Shown piece after piece: positions 1 through 8,317 of a stretch of DNA of 64,000 nt. Numbering within the stretch: position 1 is the stretch's first letter; each line of letters opens with the position of its first letter. Source of the stretch: Flavobacterium franklandianum. Its GTDB lineage: Bacteria; Bacteroidota; Bacteroidia; Flavobacteriales; Flavobacteriaceae. The position numbers and the translations under genes were made by a program. Below the pieces are notes generated by a model. That model did not search any database, was not told the origin of the DNA, and saw only the letters and a list, made by a program, of their open reading frames with translations. The stretch is from positions 1-64,000 of the forward strand of contig NZ_VJZR01000010.1 of NCBI RefSeq assembly GCF_007097365.1, in the 5' to 3' direction.

Positions 1-57
1 TATTTTGAAGAAAAATTATTCGATAGGCTAGTAATAGCAAGCATTACAGGGTTATGA
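1..57 (+). CDS. Possible C-terminal tail of an upstream gene (partial)
   Basis: Frame 1 is open from the window edge to a TGA at 55-57 and encodes an 18-residue tail (starts YFEEKLFDRL). It could be the end of a gene that starts outside the window. Such a short open frame is expected by chance in this AT-rich DNA, so the call is weak and no function can be given. Confidence 0.25.
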   Translation, partial: YFEEKLFDRLVIASITGL

Positions 58-92
58 CTAAAAACGGACAATCAAAATAAATTTAAACTAAA

Positions 93-572
93 ATGAAAAA
101 AACCACCCTTTTTTGTATGTTTTTGACTTGTATTACATTCGTAAGTTGTAATAAAAAGCAAAGTCAAAAGAGTATTGAAGACCAAAACTTGACAGAAAAG
201 CCAGTCAGTGTTCAGTGTTATACTGCAATCTATGAAACAGATACGATTGATTTAAAAATTAATACTCTGAAAAATAATAAAATATCTGGCAATATGGAGA
301 TGAAATTATTAAATATGCCTATAAAAGTGGGTAAAATTTCTGGAGAGTTCCGTGGTGATACACTTTTTGCAGATTATTCTTTTATTCAAGGCACAAATGA
401 TAAAGTGGTATTCAAAAATCCAATGGCTTTTTTAAAAAGTGGAAATGATTTTATTTTAGGAAATGGAAAAATAGTAACTTATTTGGGAGCCTCTTATTTT
501 GCTAAAGGAGAATCTATAGATTTTGAAAACGTAAAATATAAATTTAATATATCGGATTGCGTGCAAAAATAA
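93..572 (+). CDS. Small lipoprotein of unknown function
   Basis: This 159-residue protein has a lipoprotein signal peptide: Lys-rich start, hydrophobic stretch, then a lipobox ending in Cys19 (FVSC), followed by NKK. It is therefore probably anchored in the outer or inner membrane. The mature part has alternating polar and hydrophobic residues, as in a beta-rich fold of lipocalin or YceI-like size, but no recognisable motif. An inverted repeat shortly after the stop probably ends transcription. It has no functional link to the following lactate genes that I can see. I do not recognise the family. Confidence 0.75.
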   Translation: MKKTTLFCMFLTCITFVSCNKKQSQKSIEDQNLTEKPVSVQCYTAIYETDTIDLKINTLKNNKISGNMEMKLLNMPIKVGKISGEFRGDTLFADYSFIQGTNDKVVFKNPMAFLKSGNDFILGNGKIVTYLGASYFAKGESIDFENVKYKFNISDCVQK

Positions 573-619
573 TGATGTATTGAAATAATAGTTTATACTA
601 CGTCATTCGTATTAAAATA

Positions 620-658
620 GAATTGGGTTTACATACTATTAAGTGTAAATCCAATTTT
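620..658 (+). terminator. Probable terminator of the lipoprotein gene
   Basis: Bases 621-633 pair with 644-656 (13 bases with one G-T wobble) around a 10-base loop, followed by TTTTATTA. It sits about 50 bases after the lipoprotein stop codon. Confidence 0.6.
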
Positions 659-923
659 ATTATGAACTATTTTTAATTTAAAAAGGAATATTTGCAGATG
701 CATTTACATTTCTAGTACTATTAATTTTGTGCCTATTTTATATTAAATTAATTTCATTTAAAATCAAATTGTAATAAGCGTATAATAGTTTTGATTTTTT
801 TATTTCAGCTTTTAATATTTTTTTGAGGTTCTCAGAAATCATAATTTCAAAATAGAATAGGGGAGATGCGAACTTATCTCTGACAAAAAGTTAAAATAAA
901 TCTGAATTTTAAGTCGCTGATAT
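659..923. other. AT-rich intergenic stretch
   Basis: Together with the preceding terminator this fills the 351-base gap before the broken permease gene. I see no open frame, RNA structure or clear TAnnTTTG promoter in it. It may hold the old promoter region of the permease gene. Confidence 0.4.
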
Positions 924-1318
924 ATGAATGGTCTAAACATTATTCTTGCAGTCACTCCAGTAGTTTTATTGATTGTATTACTTGGATTCCTTAAAGTTTC
1001 TGGAGATAAGAGTGCTTTTATAACCCTTATTGTTACAATTTTAATTGCTAGCTTTGGGTTTGATTTTTCGATTGAATCTATTGGTTTGTCAATGATTTAC
1101 GGAACATTAAAAGCCATTTTTCCCATCGTATTAATAATTATTGCAGCAATTTACAGTTATAATGTTTTGGTTTTTACCAAAAAAATGGAAGTTCTAAAAT
1201 TTCAATTCTCCAATATTTCAAAAGATAAAACGATTCAACTTCTAACGAATTCACTATTTTGGTAAGCGAAGATGAAGTAGATGTGGCTTTCAAAGTAATT
1301 AAAGATTTGAAAAACTAG
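924..1318 (+). pseudogene. L-lactate permease (LctP/LldP family), truncated remnant
   Basis: The first 100 or so residues resemble the N-terminus of L-lactate permeases: several hydrophobic segments, then a segment ending FSNISKDKTIQLL that matches the conserved loop after the third helix. Intact family members have more than 500 residues and a dozen helices; this frame stops at 113. Just past the break another frame reads TILVSEDEVDVAFKVIKDLKN and stops at 1318. That tail resembles the end of an ACT-type domain rather than a permease, so the locus looks like a deletion join. A lactate permease fits the D-lactate dehydrogenase-like gene 1.1 kb downstream. Family call fairly sure; loss of function nearly certain. 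Confidence 0.6.
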
Positions 1319-1342
1319 AGAATCCTAATGATTTTAAGATAG

Positions 1343-1370
1343 AAACGAAGCTTATGGCTTCGTTTTTTTT
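1343..1370 (+). terminator. Intrinsic terminator
   Basis: A perfect 9-base stem (1343-1351 with 1357-1365) has a 5-base loop and is followed by a run of eight T. It lies just after the decayed permease region and before the Fic gene. Confidence 0.75.
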
Positions 1371-1443
1371 GCTCTAAACTTTAGTCTAATTACAATACTT
1401 TACTTTTATTTAAACCAATGTTTTTACTTGATTAAATAAAGCT

Positions 1444-1451
1444 TAATTTTG
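1444..1451 (+). promoter_or_regulatory. Candidate promoter -7 box of the Fic gene
   Basis: TAATTTTG matches the Bacteroidota TAnnTTTG box and ends 26 bases before the Fic start codon. Only a T-run, not a clean TTG, lies at the -33 spacing, so support is partial. Confidence 0.35.
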
Positions 1452-1477
1452 TATTGATTTGACAAAATGTATTTAAG

Positions 1478-2278
1478 ATGAAACTATTAAAAATCAAAGA
1501 AAAATATTTTAGCCTTATTGAGGCTGATGATTTCGATTATCCTAAATTTAATCAGTTTGCAATCGTACATCACTCTAATTCGATTGAGGGTTCCACTTTG
1601 ACAAAAGAGGAAACTTACCTTTTGTTAGAAGAACATTTGACACCAAAAAACAAACCTTTAGAACATACTTTGATGGCTGTTGATCATCTAGCAGCTTTGA
1701 AATTTGTGGTCACATTAGCCGAAGAAAAAACGCCTTTAACAATTGAAATAATAAAAGAACTTTCAGCTTTGGTTATGAAAACAACAGGCTCTGAAATTTC
1801 GTCAATGGCAGGAAATTTCGATTCGTCCAAAGGAGATTTTAGAAAAGTTACAGTTCGCGCAGGAACTACTACTTTTATGGATTATAAAAAAGTTCCCGAA
1901 AGAGTTAGTGAATTGGTAGATTACATCAATAAAACCATTGCTAAATCGGAAGATTTTATAGAAATTAATAATCTAGCTTTTGACGTTCATTTTCAATTGG
2001 TTTCTATACATCCTTTTGCAGACGGAAACGGAAGAATCTCTAGATTGCTAATGAACTACATTCAACAATATCACAAATTGCCGTTGAGTGTTGTTTATAA
2101 AGAAGACAAACAGGACTATTTTAATGCTTTGCAAGAAACTAGAAAAAAGGAAGACATTATCATCTTTAGAAAATTTATGTTTACTCAAACTGAAAAATTT
2201 CTAACAGAACAAATAGAAGAATTGACCAAAAAACAAACTTCAAAAAAAACAGGTAAAGGATTTTCTTTTTTATTTTAG
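1478..2278 (+). CDS. Fic family protein (probable AMP transferase)
   Basis: This 266-residue protein has the Fic core motif HPFADGNGR with catalytic His178, which in the family attaches AMP (sometimes another phosphate-containing group) to Ser, Thr or Tyr of a target protein. An N-terminal SNSIEG (residues 33-38) fits the (S/T)xxxE(G/N) inhibitory motif, so the enzyme is probably autoinhibited by Glu37 in the manner of class II Fic proteins. No DNA-binding domain follows; the Lys-rich C-terminus is short. No antitoxin gene lies beside it, and it appears to be a single-gene unit. The target is unknown. It could be a housekeeping stress regulator rather than a toxin. Confidence 0.88.
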   Translation: MKLLKIKEKYFSLIEADDFDYPKFNQFAIVHHSNSIEGSTLTKEETYLLLEEHLTPKNKPLEHTLMAVDHLAALKFVVTLAEEKTPLTIEIIKELSALVMKTTGSEISSMAGNFDSSKGDFRKVTVRAGTTTFMDYKKVPERVSELVDYINKTIAKSEDFIEINNLAFDVHFQLVSIHPFADGNGRISRLLMNYIQQYHKLPLSVVYKEDKQDYFNALQETRKKEDIIIFRKFMFTQTEKFLTEQIEELTKKQTSKKTGKGFSFLF

Positions 2279-2310
2279 AAAAATGAAAAACAGCTGAATT
2301 TAAAGTTTTT

Positions 2311-2389
2311 GCCACGAATTTTATCTATTTTAGAAATTTGTATAATTAAAACCCATTATTTTTCGTGTAAATTTGTGCCATTCGTGGTT
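2311..2389. repeat. Small palindromic interspersed element
   Basis: CCACGAAT at 2312-2319 is repeated inverted as ATTCGTGG at 2380-2387, with AT-rich DNA between. The roughly 80-base size and CCAC-type ends resemble those of the element at 4541-4610, on the other side of the FAD oxidase gene. I read both as members of one small REP/MITE-like family. Confidence 0.5.
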
Positions 2390-2434
2390 TACTTTTTTAA
2401 GTAAACCCCTTGTTTATAAAATACAACATCCGCT

Positions 2435-4537
2435 ATGTTAGCTCCATCCTATCAAAAGTTAAAAGACATTTTATCGGAATCGATTGATCCCAAACGTATT
2501 TTAATCAATCCATTACTGACTTTAGCCTATGGAACCGATGCCAGTTTTTATAGGCTGATTCCCAAAATTGTTATTCTAGCACACAACGAATTCGAAGTAA
2601 TCGAAATTATCAAAGAAGCAAAAAAACTAGATATCGCTTTGACTTTTCGTGCTGCAGGAACGAGTTTATCTGGTCAGGCCATTTCCGATTCGGTTTTGGT
2701 GGTGGCTACACACGGTTGGAAAAGTTTCGAACTTTTAGAAAACAACCAAAAAATAAAATTAGAACCCGGAATTATAGGCGCTCGAGCCAATACTTTCTTG
2801 GCACCACACGGATTGAAAATTGGACCCGACCCAGCTTCTATCGGAGCAGCGATGATTGGTGGAATTGTTGCCAATAACGCTAGCGGAATGTGTTGCGGGA
2901 CGGCTCAAAACTCGTATCAAACCATTGCCGATATCCGAATTGTATTGAATGACGGAACCATTCTCGACACCGCCGATGCTGAATCTGTTGCAGATTTTAA
3001 AAAACACAAAACGGCTTTGATTCAAGAAATTGAAAGCCTTAGAGATACCATAAAAAATGATGAAACGCTCTATCATTTCATCAAAAATAAATTTAAAATA
3101 AAAAACACCACAGGTTACAGTATTAATGCCTTGGTCGATTATCAAGATCCGATTGACATCATCAAACATTTGATGGTAGGATCGGAAGGAACTTTGGCTT
3201 TTATTTCGAATGTGACTTTCAAAACCGTTATTGACGAAAAATTTAAATCTTGTTCTTTGCTTATTTTCAATACGATTCAGGACGCTTGTAACGCCACCAT
3301 TTTATTGAAATCAGCACCAGTTGCTGCGGTCGAATTATTGGACAGGGAATCCATTCGCTCGGTAGAATTCGATCCAGATGCACCCGAATATTTCAGAACC
3401 TTACCTGAATCGGCTTGCGCTTTGTTGGTCGAATGCCGTGACAATGATTTGGATAATATGCTTTTAAAACAGCTTAAAGTTCGTTTGGAAATTGAATCCA
3501 TCCCAACTTATTCGGAATATGAATTCACATCCAATCCAAAACAATATTATTTCAATTGGAAAGCTCGAAAAGGATTGTTGCCAACCGTTGGTGGACTGCG
3601 AAAAAACGGAACTTCGGTTATTATTGAAGACGTTGCTTTTCCTCTACCTCATCTCGCCGAAGCTTGTTTAGCGTTGAAAGATTTATTCAAAAAATACGAA
3701 TATCAGGATGCCGTTTTATTTGGTCACGCCTTGGAAGGCAATTTGCATTTTGTGTTTTCCCAAGATTTTTCAAACCAAAATGAAGTCGATAGATACGAAA
3801 AACTGATGGCAGAATTGGCCGATTTAGTGGTAAATCGATTCAATGGTTCTTTGAAAGCGGAACACGGAACAGGTCGAAATATGGCTCCTTTTGTCGAAAA
3901 AGAATGGGGAACTGCAGCTTACGAAATTATGAAACGCATCAAAAATATTTTTGATCCGAATAACAAAATCAACCCCGATGTTTTAATCAATCCCGACCCC
4001 AAAGCGCATCTCAAGAATTTAAAACCAATGCCAGAAACCCACGCCATTGTTGACAAATGTATGGAATGTGGATTTTGTGAACCGCATTGCGTTTCCGAAG
4101 GTTTGACATTGTCTCCTCGACAACGAATCGTAATTGCCAGAGAAATTAGTCGATTAGAAGAATCGAAAGAAGATCCTGAAAGATTGGCGGCAATTCGAAA
4201 AGACGTTACCTACCAACTAGACGAAACCTGTGCTACCGATGGACTTTGCGCCTTGGCTTGCCCTGTTTATATCGATACCGGGAAATTTGTAAAAGAATGG
4301 CGCGCCAATGAATTGAATTCTGGAAATAAAAAAGTAGCCGCATATATTGGCTCGCATATGGCTGGAACAACGGCAATATTGAGAGTGGGTTTGAAAATGG
4401 TTTCCTTTTTTCATTCTATTCTTGGAACAAATATTATGACCGCTTTATCGAATGGTTTCCATTTTATCACGTTTGGAAAAGTCCCAAAATGGATTCCCGA
4501 AATGCCCAAAGGAGCCAACAAAATAAACACAAAATGA
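2435..4537 (+). CDS. FAD-binding, Fe-S-binding oxidoreductase, D-lactate dehydrogenase type (N-terminal part)
   Basis: This 700-residue protein has a PCMH-type FAD-binding half (about residues 35-220), a linked-oxidase C-terminal domain (about 240-520) and ferredoxin-like cysteines from residue 542 (CMECGFCEPHC) and again in CATDGLCALACP near 600. This matches the large cytosolic D-lactate or 2-hydroxyacid dehydrogenases that pass electrons through Fe-S clusters. Most such proteins have more than 900 residues and end with two CCG cysteine domains. Here those domains are in a separate gene 94 bases downstream, and the stop codon lies directly before a palindromic element. It is either a natural two-subunit enzyme or a recently split gene. 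The broken lactate permease upstream supports lactate as substrate. Confidence 0.8.
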   Translation: MLAPSYQKLKDILSESIDPKRILINPLLTLAYGTDASFYRLIPKIVILAHNEFEVIEIIKEAKKLDIALTFRAAGTSLSGQAISDSVLVVATHGWKSFELLENNQKIKLEPGIIGARANTFLAPHGLKIGPDPASIGAAMIGGIVANNASGMCCGTAQNSYQTIADIRIVLNDGTILDTADAESVADFKKHKTALIQEIESLRDTIKNDETLYHFIKNKFKIKNTTGYSINALVDYQDPIDIIKHLMVGSEGTLAFISNVTFKTVIDEKFKSCSLLIFNTIQDACNATILLKSAPVAAVELLDRESIRSVEFDPDAPEYFRTLPESACALLVECRDNDLDNMLLKQLKVRLEIESIPTYSEYEFTSNPKQYYFNWKARKGLLPTVGGLRKNGTSVIIEDVAFPLPHLAEACLALKDLFKKYEYQDAVLFGHALEGNLHFVFSQDFSNQNEVDRYEKLMAELADLVVNRFNGSLKAEHGTGRNMAPFVEKEWGTAAYEIMKRIKNIFDPNNKINPDVLINPDPKAHLKNLKPMPETHAIVDKCMECGFCEPHCVSEGLTLSPRQRIVIAREISRLEESKEDPERLAAIRKDVTYQLDETCATDGLCALACPVYIDTGKFVKEWRANELNSGNKKVAAYIGSHMAGTTAILRVGLKMVSFFHSILGTNIMTALSNGFHFITFGKVPKWIPEMPKGANKINTK

Positions 4538-4540
4538 CAG

Positions 4541-4610
4541 CCACAGATTCACTGTTTTTTAATTAAGAATTTTTTAAATCCTTAACTGAAATTAAAAAAA
4601 AAATCTGCGG
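4541..4610. repeat. Palindromic element between the two oxidoreductase parts
   Basis: CCACAGATT at 4541-4549 pairs with AATCTGCGG at 4602-4610 (8 of 9 bases) around an AT-rich centre. It begins 3 bases after the stop of the upstream gene and fills almost the whole gap to the next start. It resembles the element at 2311-2389 and may have split one gene into two. Confidence 0.5.
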
Positions 4611-4631
4611 TTAAACTTTTAATAAAAAATA

Positions 4632-5348
4632 ATGAATACAATCTCTGATTTAAAAGTAGTGTACTTCCCTTCCTGCATCAACAGAAGTATAGGCAAAAAT
4701 AGTTTTCAAGCCGAAGACGATCTTCAATTGACTCAACTCACGCATCAATTATTGGTTCGTGCTGGTTTTACGATTATTTATCCCGAAGAAATGGACACGC
4801 ACTGTTGCGGAATGCCTTTTTCGAGTAAAGGTTTTGCCGAAGCCAATCACGCCCAATCCAGCGCCTTGGAAGACGCACTTTTGAAAGCATCGGAAAACGG
4901 AAAATATCCTGTTTTGTATGATATGAGTCCGTGTTTTTATCATTCGAAAGAAGAGTTTTCGAAAGCCTTAAAAATTGTCGATCCCATCGAATTTATGTTG
5001 GATTACGTGATGCCGCATTTGACTGTAAAAACCAAAAAAGATATAGTTTCCGTTTTCCCAGTTTGTTCGGTGAAAAAAATTGGAAAAATGGATCAACTTC
5101 TCGCATTGTCTCAACTTTGCGCCAATAATGTTACGATGATTGACAGCAACTGTTGTGGTTTTGCAGGAGACAGAGGTTTCTTGATTCCAGAACTCAACGA
5201 ACACGGATTAAGAGAACTAAAAGAGCAAATTCCAAATAATTGCAACGAAGGTTATTCCACCAGCAGAACTTGCGAAATAGGATTGGAAAATATAAGCGGG
5301 ATTGATTTTAAATCTATTTTTTATTTGATTGAGGAAGTGACACGTTAG
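4632..5348 (+). CDS. (Fe-S)-binding CCG-domain protein, C-terminal part of the D-lactate dehydrogenase-like enzyme
   Basis: This 238-residue protein has the two cysteine-rich CCG repeats of LldE, GlpC and HdrB-type proteins: VYFPSC near the start, CCGMPF about residue 59, CSVKK, and CCGFAGDRGF about residue 176, ending with a late Cys. These cysteines usually bind an Fe-S cluster and mediate electron transfer. In related large D-lactate dehydrogenases this module is the C-terminal third of the same chain. It has no signal peptide, so it should act in the cytoplasm with the upstream 700-residue protein. Its reading frame differs from that of the upstream gene, so simple readthrough would not join them. 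Confidence 0.78.
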   Translation: MNTISDLKVVYFPSCINRSIGKNSFQAEDDLQLTQLTHQLLVRAGFTIIYPEEMDTHCCGMPFSSKGFAEANHAQSSALEDALLKASENGKYPVLYDMSPCFYHSKEEFSKALKIVDPIEFMLDYVMPHLTVKTKKDIVSVFPVCSVKKIGKMDQLLALSQLCANNVTMIDSNCCGFAGDRGFLIPELNEHGLRELKEQIPNNCNEGYSTSRTCEIGLENISGIDFKSIFYLIEEVTR

Positions 5349-5394
5349 TTCATATCATTTAAAAACAGTTTTTAAAAATTTTGAAGTTTGTTAT

Positions 5395-5857
5395 TTACAA
5401 ATATTTCAATTTACTTTCCTCTGGAGCTTTTTCATTAATGAAATGTTGATTGATATAAACCGTTCTTACTATTTCATTATTTTTGAAAACATAGGTGTGG
5501 GTGGCTAAAGCTTCAATTGTCCCTGTATGAACGATAGAGCTGTTTGCATCTATATTTAATGTTGTTTCAGTATTGTCAGAAACTACGATTTTGTTTAAAT
5601 ATAATGTAAAAGAGGCTGGTTTATTTGCCCTGTTTATGATCATTACACTAATTTTATTTCTATCGGCAGAGCCAAAAGTAATGATGTCAGAAAGTGATGA
5701 TTTCCCTTCGACATAAATCCCTTTAAAGTTTTTAGCAATCATTTGCCTGTGTCGATAAGTTGGTCTAGGAGTCATGTTTGCACCATCAATTGAACTAAAA
5801 TCAGTTCCTTTTCTGTTTCCATCGTTTTCAAACATACTCCAAGTAGCGGCAAAAAGT
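5395..5857 (-). pseudogene. C-terminal remnant of a glycoside hydrolase-like protein
   Basis: From a Met at 5835 the frame gives 146 residues, but it is open further upstream to about 5857 and reads LLLFAATWSMFEND. This looks like the interior of a protein, so the Met is not a true start. The tail has a TPRPTYRHRQM stretch followed by a beta-rich domain, as in the C-termini of agarase or GH30/GH39-like enzymes. The upstream part, including any catalytic core, is missing: the frame is cut at the hairpin of the next gene's terminator. It probably once followed the oxidoreductase operon. The exact family is not determined. Confidence 0.5.
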
Positions 5858-5898
5858 AAAAGCTGCTACTGTATTAAAACACAGATAGCAGCTTTTTT
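5856..5898 (-). terminator. Terminator of the Gfo/Idh/MocA operon
   Basis: AAAGCTGCTA and its inverted copy TAGCAGCTTT flank a loop of about 17 bases, with T-rich DNA on the 3' side when read on the minus strand. It lies just after the stop of the oxidoreductase gene. Confidence 0.6.
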
Positions 5899-5916
5899 TA
5901 CAAAAAACATAAAGAA

Positions 5917-7266
5917 TTAAACGGGTTTAATATCCCATCCGGGCTCATAGGTTCTAGACCATAATTTCATTGCTTCTCTATTGAATATGATGCCAGTATT
6001 TTCATCTACTTCAAAAGAGCTATTAATTCTGGAGGAAATATTGGCATAATGAGTTAACATTTGGCTAATTGCACCTTCTTCAATTGGGGATTTTAAAGTG
6101 TCTTTTCCTCTAATAGCATCAAAAAAATTAACCGTATGAAGCGTAGAAAGAAAGCCTTCGCCACCTAATGCAATCCCGCTTTCCTGAACTTTTGAATTAT
6201 TTTCGCGAACTAGCGTTCCTTTTAAATCATATAATTTATAACCGTCCCTGTCCACAAACACCGAACCTTTGGAACCATAAATTACTGTTCCTCTATCAGC
6301 TCTTCCATATTTTTTATATCCATTTCTACTTTGACTATCCCATTGAATGGTTTTATTGCCAGAAAAACGAAAAGTAGCTTCCATCGTATCATATACGTTC
6401 CAACCATCTTCTTTGTGTTGAAATTTCCCCGAATAAACATCTACTCGTTCTGGATATTTTACGTCCAAAGCCCAACGTGCAATGTCTAATTCGTGTGTGC
6501 CATTATTCCCAGATTCTGCCGTTCCATAATCCCATCCGTACCAATGCCAATTGTAATTCCAAGTATCGTGGGTATATTCTTTTCTGGGAGCGGGTCCTTG
6601 AAAAAGTTCCCAGTCCAAACCTTCGGGTGGATTTGCCTTTACAGCTATAGGAACAGCTTCTCTTGAGTTTACATAAAAAGCAACGGCTTTATAAACGTCG
6701 CCAATGACACCAGCATGAATTTCGTTGATAATCTCGATGGTTTGTGGAGAGGAACGTTGCTGATTTCCCATTTGTACGACCTTATTGTACTTTTTTTGAT
6801 AGGCTACCAATAGTTCTCCCTCTTTTGGATTATGACTACAGGGTTTTTCTAGATAAACATGTTTCCCCGCTTGCATCGCCATACAAGCTCCGGGAGCGTG
6901 CCAATGATCTGGAGTTGCCATAAAAATAGCATCAACATTTTTGTTATCTATTACTTTCCTGATATCATTTTCTAAAATAGCTTTGTGATTGATAAGTTTT
7001 GAAACGGCTAAAGCTGCTTTGTCTCGCTGGCTTTTCATAACATCACATAAGTACAGTAGCTCAACATTATTTTCTTTTGCAGCTATTGCAGGCAAAAAAG
7101 CACCATATCTTCTGCCAAGACCTTGAATGGCGATTTGTAATCTGTCATTCGATCCCATAATCCTATTGTAGCTTTTTGCAGAAACACTTGTTATTCCGCC
7201 AGTAAACGCCAATCCAACTGAACCTATAGCTGCTTTTTTAAGAAAATCTCTTCTGTTTGTACTCAT
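5917..7266 (-). CDS. Tat-exported Gfo/Idh/MocA family oxidoreductase
   Basis: This 449-residue protein begins with a twin-arginine signal (NRRDFLKK, then a hydrophobic stretch ending SVSA), so it should be folded with its NAD(P) cofactor and exported to the periplasm. The Rossmann half follows, with the family's EKP motif (catalytic Lys141) in HVYLEKPCSHN; the C-terminal half is the alpha/beta substrate domain with HELDIARWAL. Family members oxidise or reduce sugars, and exported Bacteroidota members may act on position 3 of glycosides. It is last in a minus-strand unit after the aldo/keto reductase gene (10-base gap), with a terminator behind it. The substrate is unknown. Confidence 0.88.
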   Translation of the reverse strand: MSTNRRDFLKKAAIGSVGLAFTGGITSVSAKSYNRIMGSNDRLQIAIQGLGRRYGAFLPAIAAKENNVELLYLCDVMKSQRDKAALAVSKLINHKAILENDIRKVIDNKNVDAIFMATPDHWHAPGACMAMQAGKHVYLEKPCSHNPKEGELLVAYQKKYNKVVQMGNQQRSSPQTIEIINEIHAGVIGDVYKAVAFYVNSREAVPIAVKANPPEGLDWELFQGPAPRKEYTHDTWNYNWHWYGWDYGTAESGNNGTHELDIARWALDVKYPERVDVYSGKFQHKEDGWNVYDTMEATFRFSGNKTIQWDSQSRNGYKKYGRADRGTVIYGSKGSVFVDRDGYKLYDLKGTLVRENNSKVQESGIALGGEGFLSTLHTVNFFDAIRGKDTLKSPIEEGAISQMLTHYANISSRINSSFEVDENTGIIFNREAMKLWSRTYEPGWDIKPV

Positions 7267-7276
7267 TTTTGATTTG

Positions 7277-8272
7277 TTATTTTAATATGTTATTAATTCT
7301 GCTGAGTTCTTCATTGGTAAACGAATAATTTTCAATGCAACGTATGGAGTCTAAAAGTTGTTCTGATTTGCTTACGCCTATAAGAACAGAAGTAATTCGT
7401 TGGTCTTTCAATATCCAAGCCAAAGCCATTTGTGCCAAGTTTTGTCCACGTTCAAGTGCAATTTCGTTTAATTGAAGCACTTTTTTTATTTTTTCATCGG
7501 ATATTTGATCTTCATCTATAGCTCCATTGCCACGGTGACTAGCAGCTCTCGAACCTTCTGGAATGCCTTTTAAATATTTGTTAGTCAACATTCCTTGTGC
7601 AAGCGGCGAAAACGAGATGCAACCTACCTTTTCCTCTTGTAATAAATCTAGTAATCCATCTTCTACCCAACGATCAAGCATTGAATATCTAGGTTGGTGA
7701 ATTAGACAAGGCGTGCCTAATTGTTTTAATATTTTGAATGCTTTGGCCGCTTCTTCTGGCTCATAACTAGAAATACCAATATATAATGCTTTTCCCTGGC
7801 GTACCATTAAATCGAGTGTACTCATTGTTTCTTCAAGAGGAGTTTCTGGATCGGGGCGATGGTGATAAAAAATATCGACATAATCCAGTCCCATTCTTTT
7901 TAGACTTTGGTCAAGACTAGCTACCAAGTATTTTTTGGAACCCCAATCACCATAAGGACCATCCCACATTCCCCAACCAGCTTTGGTTGAAATAACCAAT
8001 TCATCTCGGTAAGGAACAAAGTCTTGTTTGAATATTTTTCCGAAGTTTTCCTCGGCAGTACCGGCTGGTGGGCCGTAATTATTTGCTAAGTCAAAATGGG
8101 TAATCCCATTATCGAAAGCAACTTGTAGAATATTTCGTGCATTTTCATAAGAGTCAATTTGGCCAAAGTTGTGCCATAATCCAAGCGAAATGGCGGGCAA
8201 TTTTAATCCACTGTTTCCACATCTACGATATTCCATTTTTTGATATCGATCTGGATTTGCTGTGTATAGCAT
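7277..8272 (-). CDS. Aldo/keto reductase (YghZ-like)
   Basis: This 331-residue protein is an NADPH-type aldo/keto reductase barrel. The usual tetrad is visible: Asp and Tyr in FDLANNYGPP, Lys in STKAGWGMWD and His in FYHHRPDPETP. The early YRRCGNSGLKLP and late ITSVLIGVSKSEQL (cofactor-binding) are typical of the L-glyceraldehyde 3-phosphate reductase/YghZ branch. It has no signal peptide, so it is cytoplasmic. It lies between the GlcG/HbpS-like gene (45-base gap) and the exported oxidoreductase gene, suggesting that a sugar or carbonyl product is processed by the three together. The substrate is not known. Confidence 0.9.
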   Translation of the reverse strand: MLYTANPDRYQKMEYRRCGNSGLKLPAISLGLWHNFGQIDSYENARNILQVAFDNGITHFDLANNYGPPAGTAEENFGKIFKQDFVPYRDELVISTKAGWGMWDGPYGDWGSKKYLVASLDQSLKRMGLDYVDIFYHHRPDPETPLEETMSTLDLMVRQGKALYIGISSYEPEEAAKAFKILKQLGTPCLIHQPRYSMLDRWVEDGLLDLLQEEKVGCISFSPLAQGMLTNKYLKGIPEGSRAASHRGNGAIDEDQISDEKIKKVLQLNEIALERGQNLAQMALAWILKDQRITSVLIGVSKSEQLLDSIRCIENYSFTNEELSRINNILK

Positions 8273-8317
8273 AATTTTTTTTGTTTATAAAATTAAATGA
8301 GTTTACGTGTAAATGTA

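Noticed and set aside
1478..2278. Fic gene as the toxin of a toxin-antitoxin pair.
   Set aside because: The inhibitory SxxxEG motif is inside the same protein, and no small antitoxin gene is adjacent.
3000..3500. Several minus-strand frames of 70-190 codons inside long enzyme genes (for example also 40160-40738 within susC).
   Set aside because: They overlap well-supported genes entirely, lack signals or motifs, and mirror the codon pattern of the true strand.
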